Source of the DNA: RYN-230 sp963713815
GTDB taxonomy: Bacteria; Actinomycetota; Actinomycetes; Streptosporangiales; Streptosporangiaceae
Length of the DNA stretch: 64,000 nucleotides
Direction of reading: 5' to 3'
Assembly: GCA_963713815.1 (NCBI GenBank)
Contig: CAVQNH010000051.1
Coordinates: 1-64,000 of the forward strand
Shown here: piece by piece, positions 44,290 through 54,603 of the stretch
Position numbering within the stretch: position 1 is the stretch's first letter
Layout: each line of letters opens with the position of its first letter
The notes under the pieces: model-generated
Databases searched by the model: none
What the model was told of the DNA's origin: nothing
Seen by the model: the letters and a program-made list of their open reading frames with translations, nothing else
Made by a program: the position numbers and the translations under genes

Positions 44290-45207
44290 TCACAGCCGCA
44301 CCCGTGCGGCCTGGCGGCGCTGCGGGTCGAGCGACAGGATCGCCAGCGGTGGTGGCGGCTTGGCCACCGAGGCGAACCGGACCATGGCGGTGCCCACGAT
44401 CGTCGCCTCCACGATGTGATCTTTGCCGTGCTCCTGGATCGGGCACTCGCGCTCGTGGACCCGCATGTCCATCTGGCGGACCACGACGCCTTCCCCGCCC
44501 AGGCGGCGCACGTCTTTCTCCAGCTGCTGGCGGGCGTCGTGCCGGGTATCGTTCACCAGCTCGGTGTAGCCGACCACCTCGGCGTTGCCCGCGCCCCAGC
44601 GGGTCTGGCCCACGGTCAGCCAGTCGTCGTGCCTGGCCCCGACCGAGATGCCCAGCGCCAGCCCGGCCGGCACCCAGCCCGAGGCGATCATCTTCGCGAA
44701 GTCCTGCCCGGACAGGTCGGAGCTGAACGGCTTAGGGAGCGGCGGCGATCCCGGCGCGCGCACCGCGGTGCCGATCGCCTTGAACTCCAGCCCGCCAGCC
44801 GGGAACGAGCCGATCGTCAGGGACACCCCGACGATGCCGTGCCCGCCCAGCTCGGAGCACTCGGTGGTCATCCGGGTGATGGCCAGGTGCCGCGCGTCGT
44901 ACATGGCCTGGGTGAGCGGACCGAACGAGCCGTAGCCGCCCCGCCCGGACACCTGGGTCACGCTGCGGTACGCCTGCGTGTACGAGCCGAACCCGGACCA
45001 CGCCCCCGGGCAGTTGTACCCGCCCGAGAAGCCGATGTTGTAGACGGCGGCGCCGAGCACCTGGCCGACGGGCTCGAAGCCCGCCGACCGGATCGCGGCG
45101 AACTCCTCGGTGCTGAGCGACGAACTCCAGGTCCCGCTGGTGCGGATTTCCTTCATCCGGGCCTGGGCAGCCGTGGGAAGGTCGTCACCCGCCCGGTCAT
45201 CCGTCAC
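44290..45207 (-). CDS. Two-domain YbjQ (DUF74)-type protein, paralogue
   Basis: 305 residues, again two YbjQ-like halves. The first has LSTEEFAAIRSAGFEPVGQV, LTQAMYDARHLAITRMTTEC, GHGIVGVSLTIGSFPAGGLE and FKAIGTAVR. The second has FSSDLSGQDFAKMIASGWVP, YTELVNDTRHDARQQLEKDV, GEGVVVRQMDMRVHERECP and EATIVGTAMVRF. The insert YNCPGAWSGFGSYTQAY is not in the neighbour. The tandem genes (56 bases apart) are clearly related by duplication. Function unknown; co-transcription likely. Confidence 0.8.
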   Translation of the reverse strand: MTDDRAGDDLPTAAQARMKEIRTSGTWSSSLSTEEFAAIRSAGFEPVGQVLGAAVYNIGFSGGYNCPGAWSGFGSYTQAYRSVTQVSGRGGYGSFGPLTQAMYDARHLAITRMTTECSELGGHGIVGVSLTIGSFPAGGLEFKAIGTAVRAPGSPPLPKPFSSDLSGQDFAKMIASGWVPAGLALGISVGARHDDWLTVGQTRWGAGNAEVVGYTELVNDTRHDARQQLEKDVRRLGGEGVVVRQMDMRVHERECPIQEHGKDHIVEATIVGTAMVRFASVAKPPPPLAILSLDPQRRQAARVRL

Positions 45208-45281
45208 CGCGCGCCCCTTCCGGCATCGTCGCAGACCCCACGATACCTGCCGGCGCCGTGATCACCCCCGCCCGCCGACAG

Positions 45282-45455
45282 TCAATCCTCGTCGGCCTTA
45301 TCCCACTCCTGATTGCGCCGCCGGACGGTGTCCAGCGCGTGGGCCGCTTCGTCCTCGGTGGCGAACGGGCCCAGGCGCTCCTTGTTCGGGCAGCCCGCGC
45401 CGTGCTCCACGGTCTGATGGGTCAGGCAGTACCACCAACTCTGGTCTTCGTTCAT
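45282..45455 (-). CDS. Small conserved protein next to map
   Basis: 57 residues: MNEDQSWWYCLTHQTVEHG, AGCPNKERLGPFATEDEAAH, ALDTVRRRNQEWDKADED. Highly charged and soluble, with two Cys (one in WWYCLTH, one in GCPNKER) and a His that could form a small metal site, and an A-x-x-A-L-D-x-V-R-R-R-N helix. Its stop is at 45282 and the start is 21 bases from the divergent map gene. Small proteins of this type beside methionine aminopeptidase are common in actinobacteria; function unknown. Confidence 0.75.
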   Translation of the reverse strand: MNEDQSWWYCLTHQTVEHGAGCPNKERLGPFATEDEAAHALDTVRRRNQEWDKADED

Positions 45456-45475
45456 GCGCACTAGAATCCCAGACC

Positions 45476-46325
45476 ATGGCGACCTTGCTCCATCCCGGCC
45501 GGATTTCCCCGCAACGGCAGGTGCCGGCCAGCATCCCGCGGCCCGAGTACGTCGGCCGCAGGTACCCGCGTACCGGCGAGCCGGACGTCAAGGACGCGGA
45601 GACCATCGAGCGCATGCGCGTGGCCGGGCGGCTGGCCGCCCAGGCCCTCGAGGAGGTCGGCAGGCATGTCGCGCCGGGGGTCACCACCGACGAACTGGAC
45701 CGGGTCGGCCACGATTTCCTCGTCGATCACGGCGCCTACCCCAGCACCCTGGGCTACCGCGGTTACCCGAAGTCGCTGTGCACCTCGCTGAACGAGGTCA
45801 TCTGCCACGGCATCCCGGACGACACGGTGATCGCCGGACGGCGACATCGTGAACGTGGACATCACCGCCTATATCAACGGCGTGCACGGCGACACCAACG
45901 CCACCTTCCTGGCCGGCCAGGTCGATGAGGAGTCGCGGCTGCTCGTGGAGCGCACCTACGAGGCCATGATGCGGGGCATCCGGGCCGTCGCCCCGGGACG
46001 CCCGCTCAACGCCGTCGGCCGGGTGATCGAGTCGTACGCCCGCCGGTTCGGCTACGGCGTCGTCCGCGACTTCACCGGCCACGGCATCGGGACCACGTTC
46101 CATTCCGGCCTGATCGTCCCCCACTTCGACGACCCCGCGGTCAACCTGGTGATGGAGGAGGGCATGACGTTCACGATCGAGCCCATGCTGACCCTGGGCA
46201 CGATCGCCTACGACGTCTGGGACGACGGCTGGACCGCGGTCACCAAGGACCACAAGCGCACCGCGCAGTTCGAGCACACGGTGCTGGTGACCGAGAACGG
46301 CTACGAGATCCTGACCCTCCCGTAG
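45476..46325 (+). CDS. map: Type I methionine aminopeptidase (frameshifted)
   Basis: Removes the N-terminal Met from nascent proteins; about 282 residues from ATG 45476. The N-terminal ~40-residue extension (ISPQRQVPASIPRPEYVGRR) is typical of actinobacterial MetAP1c. Metal ligands of the pita-bread fold are visible: Asp in NVDITAYINGVHGDTNATF (two), His in TGHGIGTTFH, Glu in TFTIEPM and Glu in QFEHTVLV. Substrate His is in SLNEVICHGIPDD. One extra G at 45836-45837 breaks the frame; removing it restores DTVIADGDIVNVDI. A clearly essential-type gene with every active-site residue intact, so the break is probably not real. Confidence 0.9.
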
Positions 46326-46359
46326 CCGGCCCCTCTTCAGTGAGCGGGGCGCCGCCCGT

Positions 46360-47612
46360 TCACCCAGCCGTGCGCCGCCCGCGCAGGCGGCGCACGGTGA
46401 GCACCGCGAACCCGGCCAGCGCGGCCAGGAATCCGGCCGCGCCGGCCGCGCCGAGGCCGCCGAGCGCGGCGATCCGCCCCTCATCCCGGTGGGTGACCTG
46501 GATCGGCCCGGGACTGGACCGGCCGAAGCGGCGGCCCGGGGCCAGCCCGGCCGCAGGCTTGTCCCGGGCGAGCCGGCCCGCGGCCCGCAGCGCCGCGGCC
46601 GCGTCAACCTCCCCGAATCCGGTGGCGGTGCTGTACCCGGCCGCCGGGCGGCGCGCCGCCGAGCTGATCATCGCCTGCTCGACCTGGGCCGGGGAGAGCC
46701 CCGGGTAGGCGGACCGGATCAGGGTGGCGACCCCGGCCACGAAGGCCGACGCCGGGCTGGTCCCGCTGGCCTGCAGGTAGGTCCCGCCCGGCCCGGCCCC
46801 GATGACATTGACGCCGGGCGCGGAGAGCACCACGGAGGAGTTGCGGTCGGAGAACGGGGCCCGGACCCCGGAGTCGTTCACCGCCGCCACCGACACCACC
46901 CCGGTGAACGACGCGGGGTAGGAGTACGGCGTGTACGCGGGCCCCGTGGCGCCGCTGTTGCCGGCCGACGCCACCACCACGATGCCGCGGGACACCGCGT
47001 AGGCCAGGGCCGACTGCATGGCCCGGCTGGGCTCGACGGAGCCCAGGGACAGGTTGATGACACCGGCTCCGTGGCTCGCGGCGTACCGGATACCCTGGCC
47101 GATCGCATCGGAGAACCGGGGATCGGTGTTGTACGGCCCGACGCCGGGTTCCTGGTCGTCGAGGATGACCCGGACGGAGAGCACCCGGGCGGCGGGCGCG
47201 ACGCCGATGATCCCGCCGGCCCGGCCCGGCCCGCTGCCGTGCCCGGCGATCAGCGAGGCGATGAACGTCCCGTGCAGATGTGGCGGCTGGTAGCCCGGCG
47301 GGTCCGCGCCCGCGGTGTAGTCCGGCCCGGTGCTGACCGACCCGGACAGGTCGGGGGCGCCGGTGTCGACGCCGGTGTCCAGCACACCGACGGTCACCCC
47401 GCGGCCGTGGCTCAGCCGCCAGGCAGCCGGGGCGTCGATGGCGTTCAGCTGGGCCTGCTCGGCCGCGCGGACCGGGGCCCCGCCCCCCGGGCTCAGGCCC
47501 GGCGAGGACCTGGCGCCGGGACCGCGGCGCCCTGGTGCCCGCCGAGCCACGGCAGGACCGCCGCGGCCACCGCCGCCAGCGTGGCCCGGACGGGAACCGG
47601 CCCGGTCAGCAC
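46360..47612 (-). CDS. Mycosin-like membrane-anchored subtilase (S8 peptidase) (frameshifted)
   Basis: About 417 residues. From GTG 47612 a Sec signal (RATLAAVAAAVLPWLGG) is followed, after a frame change near 47515-47535, by the protease: catalytic Asp in VTVGVLDTGVDTGAPDL, His in PHLHGTFIASLIAGHG, oxyanion Asn in SAGNSGATGPAYTPY, and Ser in GTSPASAFVAGVATLI. Near the end lies LGGLGAAGAAGFLAALAGF, a C-terminal membrane helix followed by RRLRGRR. The signal-protease-TM layout is that of type VII secretion mycosins (MycP), but no EccB/C/D or WXG100 gene is near. The GTG overlaps the stop of the upstream membrane protein. Confidence 0.82.
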
Positions 47613-48845
47613 GACCACTGCCGGCGGGCGCAGTTGACCACGGCGGGCTGGTTCAGCGGCGCCAGGATCTGGCGGGCCAGCTGCGGGGCGGCGCTGAACG
47701 CCACGGGGTTGAACTCCCCGGTGGCGGCGGCCGGGCGGCCATCCGCGTACCCGGCCACGGTGAGCAGGACGTAGGGACCGTCCTGCCGGGCGGTCGCCGT
47801 CTGGCGGGCGGCGGCGGTGAATCGCGCGCTGGCCGTCCCGGGCAGCGCCAGGGCGCGCAGCGCGGCGGTCACCGGGTGCCCCGGCCCGGGGCGGCCCGCC
47901 GGGAGACGGCCTGCCGGGAGGTGGCGGGTGAACGCGGCGGCCCGGGCCCGGTCGGGGAACGCGAGCACGCCGGTGGTGTAGACGACACCGTCCAGCTGAT
48001 CGACGTAGCTGGCCCGGATCCCGGCCCGGCAGCCGTCCTGGCGGGCCGGGCGGGCCAGCGCGGCGTCCACCGCCGCCGCGCAGCCGTAGTCCGGCGAGAT
48101 GCCCACGCGCTGCGCGGTCTCGCGGCCGCGCAGGAAGGTGGTGTACCCGAGGTCCGCGGGGAAGATCCGGCCCGCGGGCCAGGATCGCCAGCGCCCGGCG
48201 ACCGCCGCGGCCGCGGCCGCGGCCCGCTCCGCCGCGGTTGGCGGGCGGGTCTGCCCGGCGACGGCTGCGTGACCCGCCAGCACCGCCACCGCGAGGCAGC
48301 CGGCCGCGGCCAGCGCCGCGAGGGCCAGCACCAGTGCCCGGCGGCGCCTGCGGCCGCTCCCAGGCGGCTGAGGCGGGAGGAAATCCGGAGCCCCGGCGGC
48401 CAGTACGTGCTCGGGGAGCTGCGCGGCTGGCGGGACGGTCACGACCTCCGGGGGCGCCCCGGCAGCAGTGCCCGCGGCGGGTGCCTGCCCGTCAGCGGTT
48501 CTGGTCTCAGGCCCGGAGTCAGGCTCCGGCTCCGCGACGGCGGGAGGCTCCGCGACGGGGGAGGTCGACCGGCGGGGGCGGCGGGTCCGCCCGGACCCCA
48601 GCCGCGGACGGCCCGGGATCGGTGTCTGGCACCACGGCGACGGCGGACGGTTCCGGAGCGGGCGCGGGAGGCAGGTCTTGTCCCGCCGCAGGCCCGGGCA
48701 CCCGGGGATCAGGCTCCGGTACAGCGGCGGCGGGGGGCGCCGGGCCCGCGGGCGGCGCGGCGGCGGACGGGCCTGACGCTAAGGCGGGGGCCGCGGGTGT
48801 CGGGGGGCCCTCAGGCCGCGCCCTCCCGGGACCCGGTTCGCTCAC
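47606..48845 (-). CDS. Single-pass membrane protein with Pro-rich cytoplasmic tail (frameshifted)
   Basis: About 412 residues from GTG 48845. A ~150-residue Pro/Ala/Glu-rich N-terminal tail runs to LPPQPPGSGRRRRRALVL, then a single membrane helix (LALAALAAAGCLAVAVLAGH), then an extracellular domain of ~210 residues with Cys in SPDYGCAAAV, RQDGCRAGI and near the C-terminus VVNCARRQWSC that may form disulfides. The tail is broken by one extra base in the G5 run at 48557-48561; removing it gives VDLPVAEPPAVAEPEPDSG. It overlaps both the upstream MMPL gene and the downstream mycosin-like gene, so these three are tightly coupled. No family recognised. Confidence 0.7.
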
Positions 48846-51225
48846 CAGCCAAGAGTACCCCTGGCACCCGCCGGGAGGGCGGCTCGGCGGGCCGTGCTGG
48901 CTGGGCCGCGGGGCCGCTGGCCAGCGGGTCCGCGCCGGACGGCTCCAGCCGCCACCCCGGCAGCCACTCCAGCCAGCGCGGGAAATACCAGCTGCGCTCG
49001 CCCAGCAGGGCCAGCGCGGCCGGGACCAGGATGCCCCGGACGATGGTCGCGTCGATCAGCACCGCGGACGCCAGGCCGACACCGATCATCTTCAGCTCGA
49101 TCAGGGACAGCGTGGCGAAGATCGAGAACACCGCGACCATGATGACCGCGGCGCTGGTTACCACGCCGGAACAGGCGGACACCCCGCCGACCACGGCCTC
49201 GCAGTGACTCCGGCCGCCGGCCCGCAGCTCGCGGATCCGGCTCAGGATGAACACGTGGTAGTCCATGCTCAGCCCGAACAGGAACACGAACATGAACAGC
49301 GGCACCCACGGGATGATCCCGCCGAACGAGGTGAACCCCAGGGGCCCCTGCAGGTGGCCGTCCTGGAAGATCAGCGTGATGAGGCCGTAGGCCGCGCCGA
49401 CCGAGAGCAGGTTCAGGCCGATCGAGATCAGCGGGATGGCCAGCGAGCGGAACGCCACCATGAGCAGGAGCAGCGCCAGCCCCGCGACCACGGCGAACAC
49501 GATCGGCGTGCGGGAGCGCAGCGCCGAGTCGAAGTCGTACCCGCTGGCCGTGTTCCCGGTGACCGCGTAGCTGGCCCCGTGCACGGTCCCGACGGTGGCG
49601 GGCAGGATCTGGTCACGCAGGTCAAGCAGGGCACGGCGGGAGGCCGAATCAGTGCCGTCGCCGGCCAGCGGGACGGAAATCACCAGTCCGCGCCCGCCGC
49701 CCACCACCTGGGCCGTGACGGGCCGGTGGATCACCCCGTGGGCGGACGCGCGGGACTGGAGCGACGCCACCGCGGCGCGCATGCGCGGACCGGACACGTC
49801 GCCGCCCATCACCACCACCTGGGCGGGAGCGGGCCGTCCGGGGAAGGCACGCTGGATCTGGTCGAGGGTCTGCACCACGGGGAGTTTGGCGGGCAGGTCG
49901 ATGGCTGGCGTGCCGGTGCGCATGCCCAGCGCCGGGGCGGCCAGCGCGAGCAGGGCCAGCGCGGCGGCGCCACCCCACAGCAGCGGCCGGCGTACCACGC
50001 GGCGCACCAGCGCGGCCCACAGCCGGGACGGGCGGGCCTGGGTCCGGTGCCGGCCCAGGAACGGGATCCGGCCCTTGTCGGCCCACGGCCCGAGCAGCGA
50101 CAGCAGGGCCGGCAGGAACGTGAGCGAGCCGACGACCGCGACCCCGACGACCATGATGGTGCCGACCGCGATGCCGGTGAACAGGTCGATCCCGGTCAGC
50201 AGCAGTCCCGCCAGGGAGACCATCACGGTCAGCCCGGAGACCACGATGGCCCGGCCCGAGGTGTGCGCCGCGGTAGCCAGGGCTTCCGCGAAGGACGCCC
50301 CGGCGGCCCGTTCTTCCCGTTCCCGGCGCAGGTAGAACAGCGAGTAGTCGACGCCGACCGCCATCCCGATGATCAGCACCACCTCGGAGGTGCTGGAGCC
50401 GATGGGCAGCCACCGGCTGGGCACCGCGAGCAGCGAGACGGCGACCACGACCGCGCTGCCAGCCAGCAGCACCGGGATGCCCGCCGCGATCAGCGCGCCG
50501 AACACCGCGAGCAGCAGGATCAGCGTGATCGGCACCGACGTGAGCTCGGCCTTGTGGAAGTCCTTGCCCATCAGCGTGTTGGCGGCCTGGTCGGTGCTGG
50601 CGTCACCTGCCTCGGACACGGTCAGGCCGGGATGAGCGGCCTGGACCCGGGCCACCGCGGCCTGGTCCACCCTGACGGTCGTGTCGGCGCTGGCATGCGG
50701 GCCGGCCACGCTGAACGTCACCAGCGCCGTGCGGCCGTCGGCCGAGACCAGCGCCTGCCCTCCCGGACTCAGCGGGGACCGGATGTCCCGGGCCGCATGG
50801 GGCAGCCGCGCGAGCGCCCCGGCCACGTCGGCGACCGCGGCCCGCAGTTGCGGGCTGTGCGCGTAGGTATCCCCGGCTGAGGAGCCCCGGGCCTGGATGA
50901 GGACGCTTTCCTGGGGCGGGCTGACCACGTTCAGCTGGTGCAGCATCTGCTCAGCCTGACCGGCCTGCCCCGGGTCGTACTGCTGCTGGCTCTGCGTGCC
51001 CAGCAGCTGGCCGGCCAGCAGGGCCGTCCCGGCGAGCACCAGCCAGCCCACCACCACCGCGATCCGGTGCCGCGCGCTCCAGCACGCGATCCGCTCGACC
51101 ATCGGGGCCCGGGAGCGGCGCGGGGCCGGCGCCGGCCCGGCCGGGGGGGTGTCGGGGGCCGGGGGGTGCAGCTCCGGCAGCGGCGTTCGCACAGCGGGCA
51201 GGGCTGGGTTAAGCGTGTCGCGCAT
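48811..51225 (-). CDS. MMPL family transporter (first copy)
   Basis: RND-type lipid exporter, 804 residues with about 12 helices in two halves. Each half has a large extracytoplasmic loop. Signatures: VGWLVLAGTALLAGQLLGT (helix 1), GVDYSLFYLRREREERAAGA (the G-x-D-Y-x-x-F motif of helix 4), TSGRAIVVSGLTVMVSLAGL, and in the second half LFGLSMDYHVFILSRIREL and SSAAVIMVAVFSIFATL-type VTSAAVIMVAVFSIF. MMPL proteins export lipids or peptides using the proton gradient. Related along its length to the second MMPL gene at 52176-54511. Preceded by a 22-bp palindrome; ends overlapping the Pro-rich membrane protein. Confidence 0.88.
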   Translation of the reverse strand: MRDTLNPALPAVRTPLPELHPPAPDTPPAGPAPAPRRSRAPMVERIACWSARHRIAVVVGWLVLAGTALLAGQLLGTQSQQQYDPGQAGQAEQMLHQLNVVSPPQESVLIQARGSSAGDTYAHSPQLRAAVADVAGALARLPHAARDIRSPLSPGGQALVSADGRTALVTFSVAGPHASADTTVRVDQAAVARVQAAHPGLTVSEAGDASTDQAANTLMGKDFHKAELTSVPITLILLLAVFGALIAAGIPVLLAGSAVVVAVSLLAVPSRWLPIGSSTSEVVLIIGMAVGVDYSLFYLRREREERAAGASFAEALATAAHTSGRAIVVSGLTVMVSLAGLLLTGIDLFTGIAVGTIMVVGVAVVGSLTFLPALLSLLGPWADKGRIPFLGRHRTQARPSRLWAALVRRVVRRPLLWGGAAALALLALAAPALGMRTGTPAIDLPAKLPVVQTLDQIQRAFPGRPAPAQVVVMGGDVSGPRMRAAVASLQSRASAHGVIHRPVTAQVVGGGRGLVISVPLAGDGTDSASRRALLDLRDQILPATVGTVHGASYAVTGNTASGYDFDSALRSRTPIVFAVVAGLALLLLMVAFRSLAIPLISIGLNLLSVGAAYGLITLIFQDGHLQGPLGFTSFGGIIPWVPLFMFVFLFGLSMDYHVFILSRIRELRAGGRSHCEAVVGGVSACSGVVTSAAVIMVAVFSIFATLSLIELKMIGVGLASAVLIDATIVRGILVPAALALLGERSWYFPRWLEWLPGWRLEPSGADPLASGPAAQPARPAEPPSRRVPGVLLAGERTGSREGAA

Positions 51226-51270
51226 CGGGCCTCAGGGGATCGGGACGGCATGGGGCGCGCGGCAGGCTTA

Positions 51271-51337
51271 ACTGACACGCATGTCATGGATCCCCATCAG
51301 CATGACAGAATTTTGGTGACACTGACGTCAGTGTCAC
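51271..51337. promoter_or_regulatory. Operator palindromes upstream of the first MMPL gene
   Basis: A perfect 22-bp palindrome with half-site GTGACACTGAC is at 51316-51337, about 90 bases before the MMPL start. A related shorter site, TGACA-N4-TGTCA, lies at 51271-51284, and CATGACA at about 51301 is a further half-site. Such long gap-free palindromes are typical of TetR-family operators. No TetR gene is adjacent. No gene is seen in 51226-51651. Confidence 0.65.
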
Positions 51338-51651
51338 GGGATTATGCGGAACGTCACAGCAAAGCCTCAGGGAGCTACCAGGCCGGGCCGGCGCAGGGCG
51401 TCCCCGCCCGCGGCCCGGCGCGAACCCCGCCACTCTTCCTGCGCACCGTGCGCCCCGAATCGGGCATAACGCCCGCTGGCACGCACGTCGCGCAGGAAAG
51501 GTCAGCATGACCACGCCAATGTGACCAGTGGTGCTGGTGGTACGGAGAACCGGGCCGGGGAGGTGGGCAGTGACGTGCCCACCGCCCGGGCCCGGTGCAT
51601 GGATGGCGGGCCCGGGCCCGGTTCCGCCTCCCGGCCCCGGTCACGGGAGGT

Positions 51652-52179
51652 CTACGCGCCGGCGGCCACGGTCAGGGTCTGACCTGGATCGCGCACCGCG
51701 GCCGCCGCGGCCAGGGTCTGGCCCGGATCGCGCAGCGCGGCCCCCGCGGCCAGGGTCTGACCCGGATCGCGCAGCGCGGCCCCCGCGGCCAGGACGCTGC
51801 CCAGCACCGCGACGACCAGGCAGACCAGGCCGATGGCGGCCAGCGGCACCCACGGCACCGCCGCCGCTGAGGGCGGGGCCACGCCGGCCGGCCCGCGGCG
51901 CACCGCCGCCACCGTGACCGCGGTGACCACCGCGGCGAGGCCGGTGCCGAGCGCCGCGATCAGCGCGGCCTCGCTGCCGGCCAGCCGCAGCACCCGCGCC
52001 CGGGTCGCGCCGGCCAGCCGCAGCGCGGCCAGCCCGCGGTCGTGCGGCGCGGCGGCGGGGGCGGGGTCCCGCCCCGGCCGGGTGGCCGGAGCGGGACACG
52101 CCGCCGGAGCCGCATGGGCACCCGGAACGCCAGGGGCACCCGGAACGGCCTGGGCCAGGCTCATCGCACGGGACGTCAT
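51652..52179 (-). pseudogene. Truncated FtsX-like ABC permease fragment with 13-residue tandem repeats
   Basis: 175 residues. The middle carries the end of an FtsX-type permease: LAALRLAGATRARVLRLAGS, EAALIAALGTGLAAVVTAV, then VPWVPLAAIGLVCLVVAVLG and SVLAAGAALRD. These are only the last two of the four C-terminal helices; the large periplasmic domain and the ATPase partner are missing. The N-terminal 45 residues are low complexity. The C-terminus is three copies of A-A-G-A-A-L-R-D-P-G-Q-T-L. Its ATG overlaps the stop of the second MMPL gene. It looks like a decayed transporter gene, though it may still be translated. Confidence 0.6.
51660..51795. repeat. 39-bp tandem repeat, about 3.5 copies
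   Basis: Period-39 repeat with core CCAGGGTCTGACCCGGATCG, encoding the 13-residue repeat in the FtsX fragment. Copies differ by only a few bases, which indicates recent expansion. Confidence 0.8.
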
Positions 52180-54511
52180 GATCCGTCCTTCGCGGTAACC
52201 ATCGCGATGGGCTCGGAACCGGGCCGGACGGGGCCAGCCGGAGCGGGGCCAGCCGGGACCCCTGCGCCGTGCCGCGCTCCCCCGCCCGGCAGCCAGCCCA
52301 GCCAGCGCGGCAGGGACCAGCTGCGCTCACCCAGCAGGACCAGGCAGGCGGGCAGCAGGATGCCGCGCACCACGGTGGCGTCGATCAGCACCGCCGCGGC
52401 CAGTCCCGATGCCGAGGGTCTTGGTATCGACGATCGGCAGCGTGGCCAGGACGGAGAAAACGGCCACCATGATGAGAGCCGCGCTCGTTACCACCCCGGC
52501 GCTGTTCGAGATGCCACCCACGACCGCGTCCCGGGTGCTGAGCCCGCGCAGATGCAACTCCCGGATCCGGCTCAGGATGAACACGTGGTAGTCCATGCTC
52601 AGCCCGAACAGGAGCACGAACATGAACAGCGGGATCCACGGGATGATCCCGCCGAATGAGGTGTAACCGAGGAGCCCCTGCAGCCGGCCATCCTGGAAGA
52701 CCAGCGTGATCAGGCCGTATGCGGCGCCTACCGAGAGCAGGTTCAGGACGATCGAGACCAGCGGGATGGCGACCGAGCGGAACGCCACCAGGAGCAGCAG
52801 GAACGCGAGCACGATCACGAAGGCGAACACCGCCACGGTGCGGGAACGCAACGCCACCAGGTCGTCATGGTTGCCCGCGGTCTCCCCGGTCACCGCGTAG
52901 CTGATCCCGCTCACCCGGCCCAGGGTGTCCGGGCAGGATCTGGGTCCGCAGCGTGGCCAGGGCCGTGTCCGAGGTGGAATCGGTGCCGTTTCCCGCCAGG
53001 GGAACGTCAACGACCAGGGCCCGGCCGCTGGCCACCGCAGTGGCGGTGACCGGCTCGCGGATGGGACCGGCCGGGCCGTCCGCGGAGGCCCGGGCGTTCA
53101 GTTCCCTGATCGCAGTCCGCATCGCGGGACCCGCGAGATCCCCGCCGGTCACGACCACTTGCGCGGGGGACGGCGTCTGCGGGAAAGCCGACGAGATCCT
53201 GTCCATCGTCTGCAGGACCGGCGAACTGGCCGGCAGGTCGACCGCCGGGCTGCCGAGCCGCATCCCGGCGGCTGGCGCGGCGAGGGCCAGCAGCGCGATG
53301 GTGGCCGCGCCGCCCCACACGGCAGGGTGCCGCGCTACCCGGCGCACCAGGGCCGCCCACGTCCGTGAGGGACGCGCCGCGGTCCGCCTGCGGCCGAAGA
53401 ACGGGATCCGCCCCCGGTCCGCCCTCGGCCCGAGCCAGGACAGCAGCGCGGGCAGGACGGTCAGTGAGCCGAGCACGGCCACCCCGACCACGGCAATCGT
53501 GCCGATCGCGACGCCCGTGAACACGACATAGCCGGTCAGGAACAGGCCGGCCAGCGCGGCCATGACGGTCAGCCCGGACACCACGATCGCCCGCCCTGAG
53601 GTGCCCGCGGCGATCCGCAGCGCTTCGGCACTGGAGTGCCCGGCAGTGCGTTCCTCCCGCTCGCGGCGCAGGTAGAACAGCGAGTAATCGACACCCACCG
53701 CCATCCCGATGATCAGCACGACTTCCGAGGTACTCGACCCGACCGGCAGCCATCGGCTCACGACCGTCAGCAGGGACAGCGCGGTCATCACCGACGTGAT
53801 CGCCAGCAGCAGCGGGATTCCGGCCGCGACGAGCGCGCCGAACACCAGGAGCAGCAGGACGAGTGTGATGGGCACCGACGTCGCCTCGGCCCTCCGGAAG
53901 CCGCGGCCGAGCAGGGAGGTGATGGCCCGGTCGGTGCTCGCGTCCCCGGCCTCCTGGATCCGCAACCCGGGATGAGCCGCCTGGATCCTGGCCACCGCGC
54001 GGAGCGCTGGAGCGACCGCCTGGTCTTCGTTAGCTGCCTTTTCGGGGACCTGGAAGGTAACCAGGGCGGTGCGGCCATCCCCGGCCACGAGCCCAGCGTG
54101 GCCCGGGCTCAGCGGCGAGACGATGTCCCCCGCGGAGTGCGGGAGGGCGGACAGCGCGGTGACGACCTGCCGGACGGCCTGGCGCATCTGCGGGTCCGAG
54201 CCGAGCCGGCCGGTCCCCCGCGACTGGATCAGCACGTTCTCCTGCGGCGCGGTGGCCACCCCGAGCCGTTGCAGGGTCTGCTCGGCCTGGCCGGACTGGC
54301 CGGCGTCGTTGGACGGCAGGTTCTTCGCGGACAGCATCTGCCCGGCGATGAACACCGCCGCCACCAGGACGAGCCAGCCGAGCACGGCGGTCTTGCGGTG
54401 CCGTGCGCTCCAGCCCGCCACGCGCTCGACGACTGGGGCACGGGACCGGCGGGGCTGCTCGCGGGATGATCCGGTTTCCGGCAATACTGAACTCGACAGC
54501 TGGCGCATCAT
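52176..54511 (-). CDS. MMPL family transporter (second copy, two frameshifts)
   Basis: About 777 residues from ATG 54511 (AAAGG just upstream). Same layout as the first MMPL gene: VLGWLVLVAAVFIAGQML, GVDYSLFYLRREREERTAGH, TSGRAIVVSGLTVMAALAGL, then in the second half LLFGLSMDYHVFILSRIREL and SVGAAYGLITLVFQDG. Two breaks: an extra C at 52929-52930 (restoring QILPDTLGRVSGISYAVTG) and an extra base near 52404 (restoring TLGIGLAAAVLIDATVVRG). Near-identical stretches between the two copies point to duplication. The stop overlaps the FtsX fragment. Confidence 0.85.
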
Positions 54512-54603
54512 GACCTTTCCCGAGGACGGGTGCGTGAGTTGGTTGGCCCTCGCCTGCGAGCTGATCCCTCGTGGGCGGGGGCGCGGCCTTATCTGGCCGC
54601 GTT

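Noticed and set aside
46360..48845. A type VII (ESX) secretion locus
   Set aside because: Only a mycosin-like protease is present. No FtsK/SpoIIIE ATPase, EccB, EccD, EccE or WXG100 gene was found in the window.
51660..51795. Tandem repeats as a CRISPR array
   Set aside because: Units are contiguous with no spacers, keep a reading frame and have no cas genes nearby.
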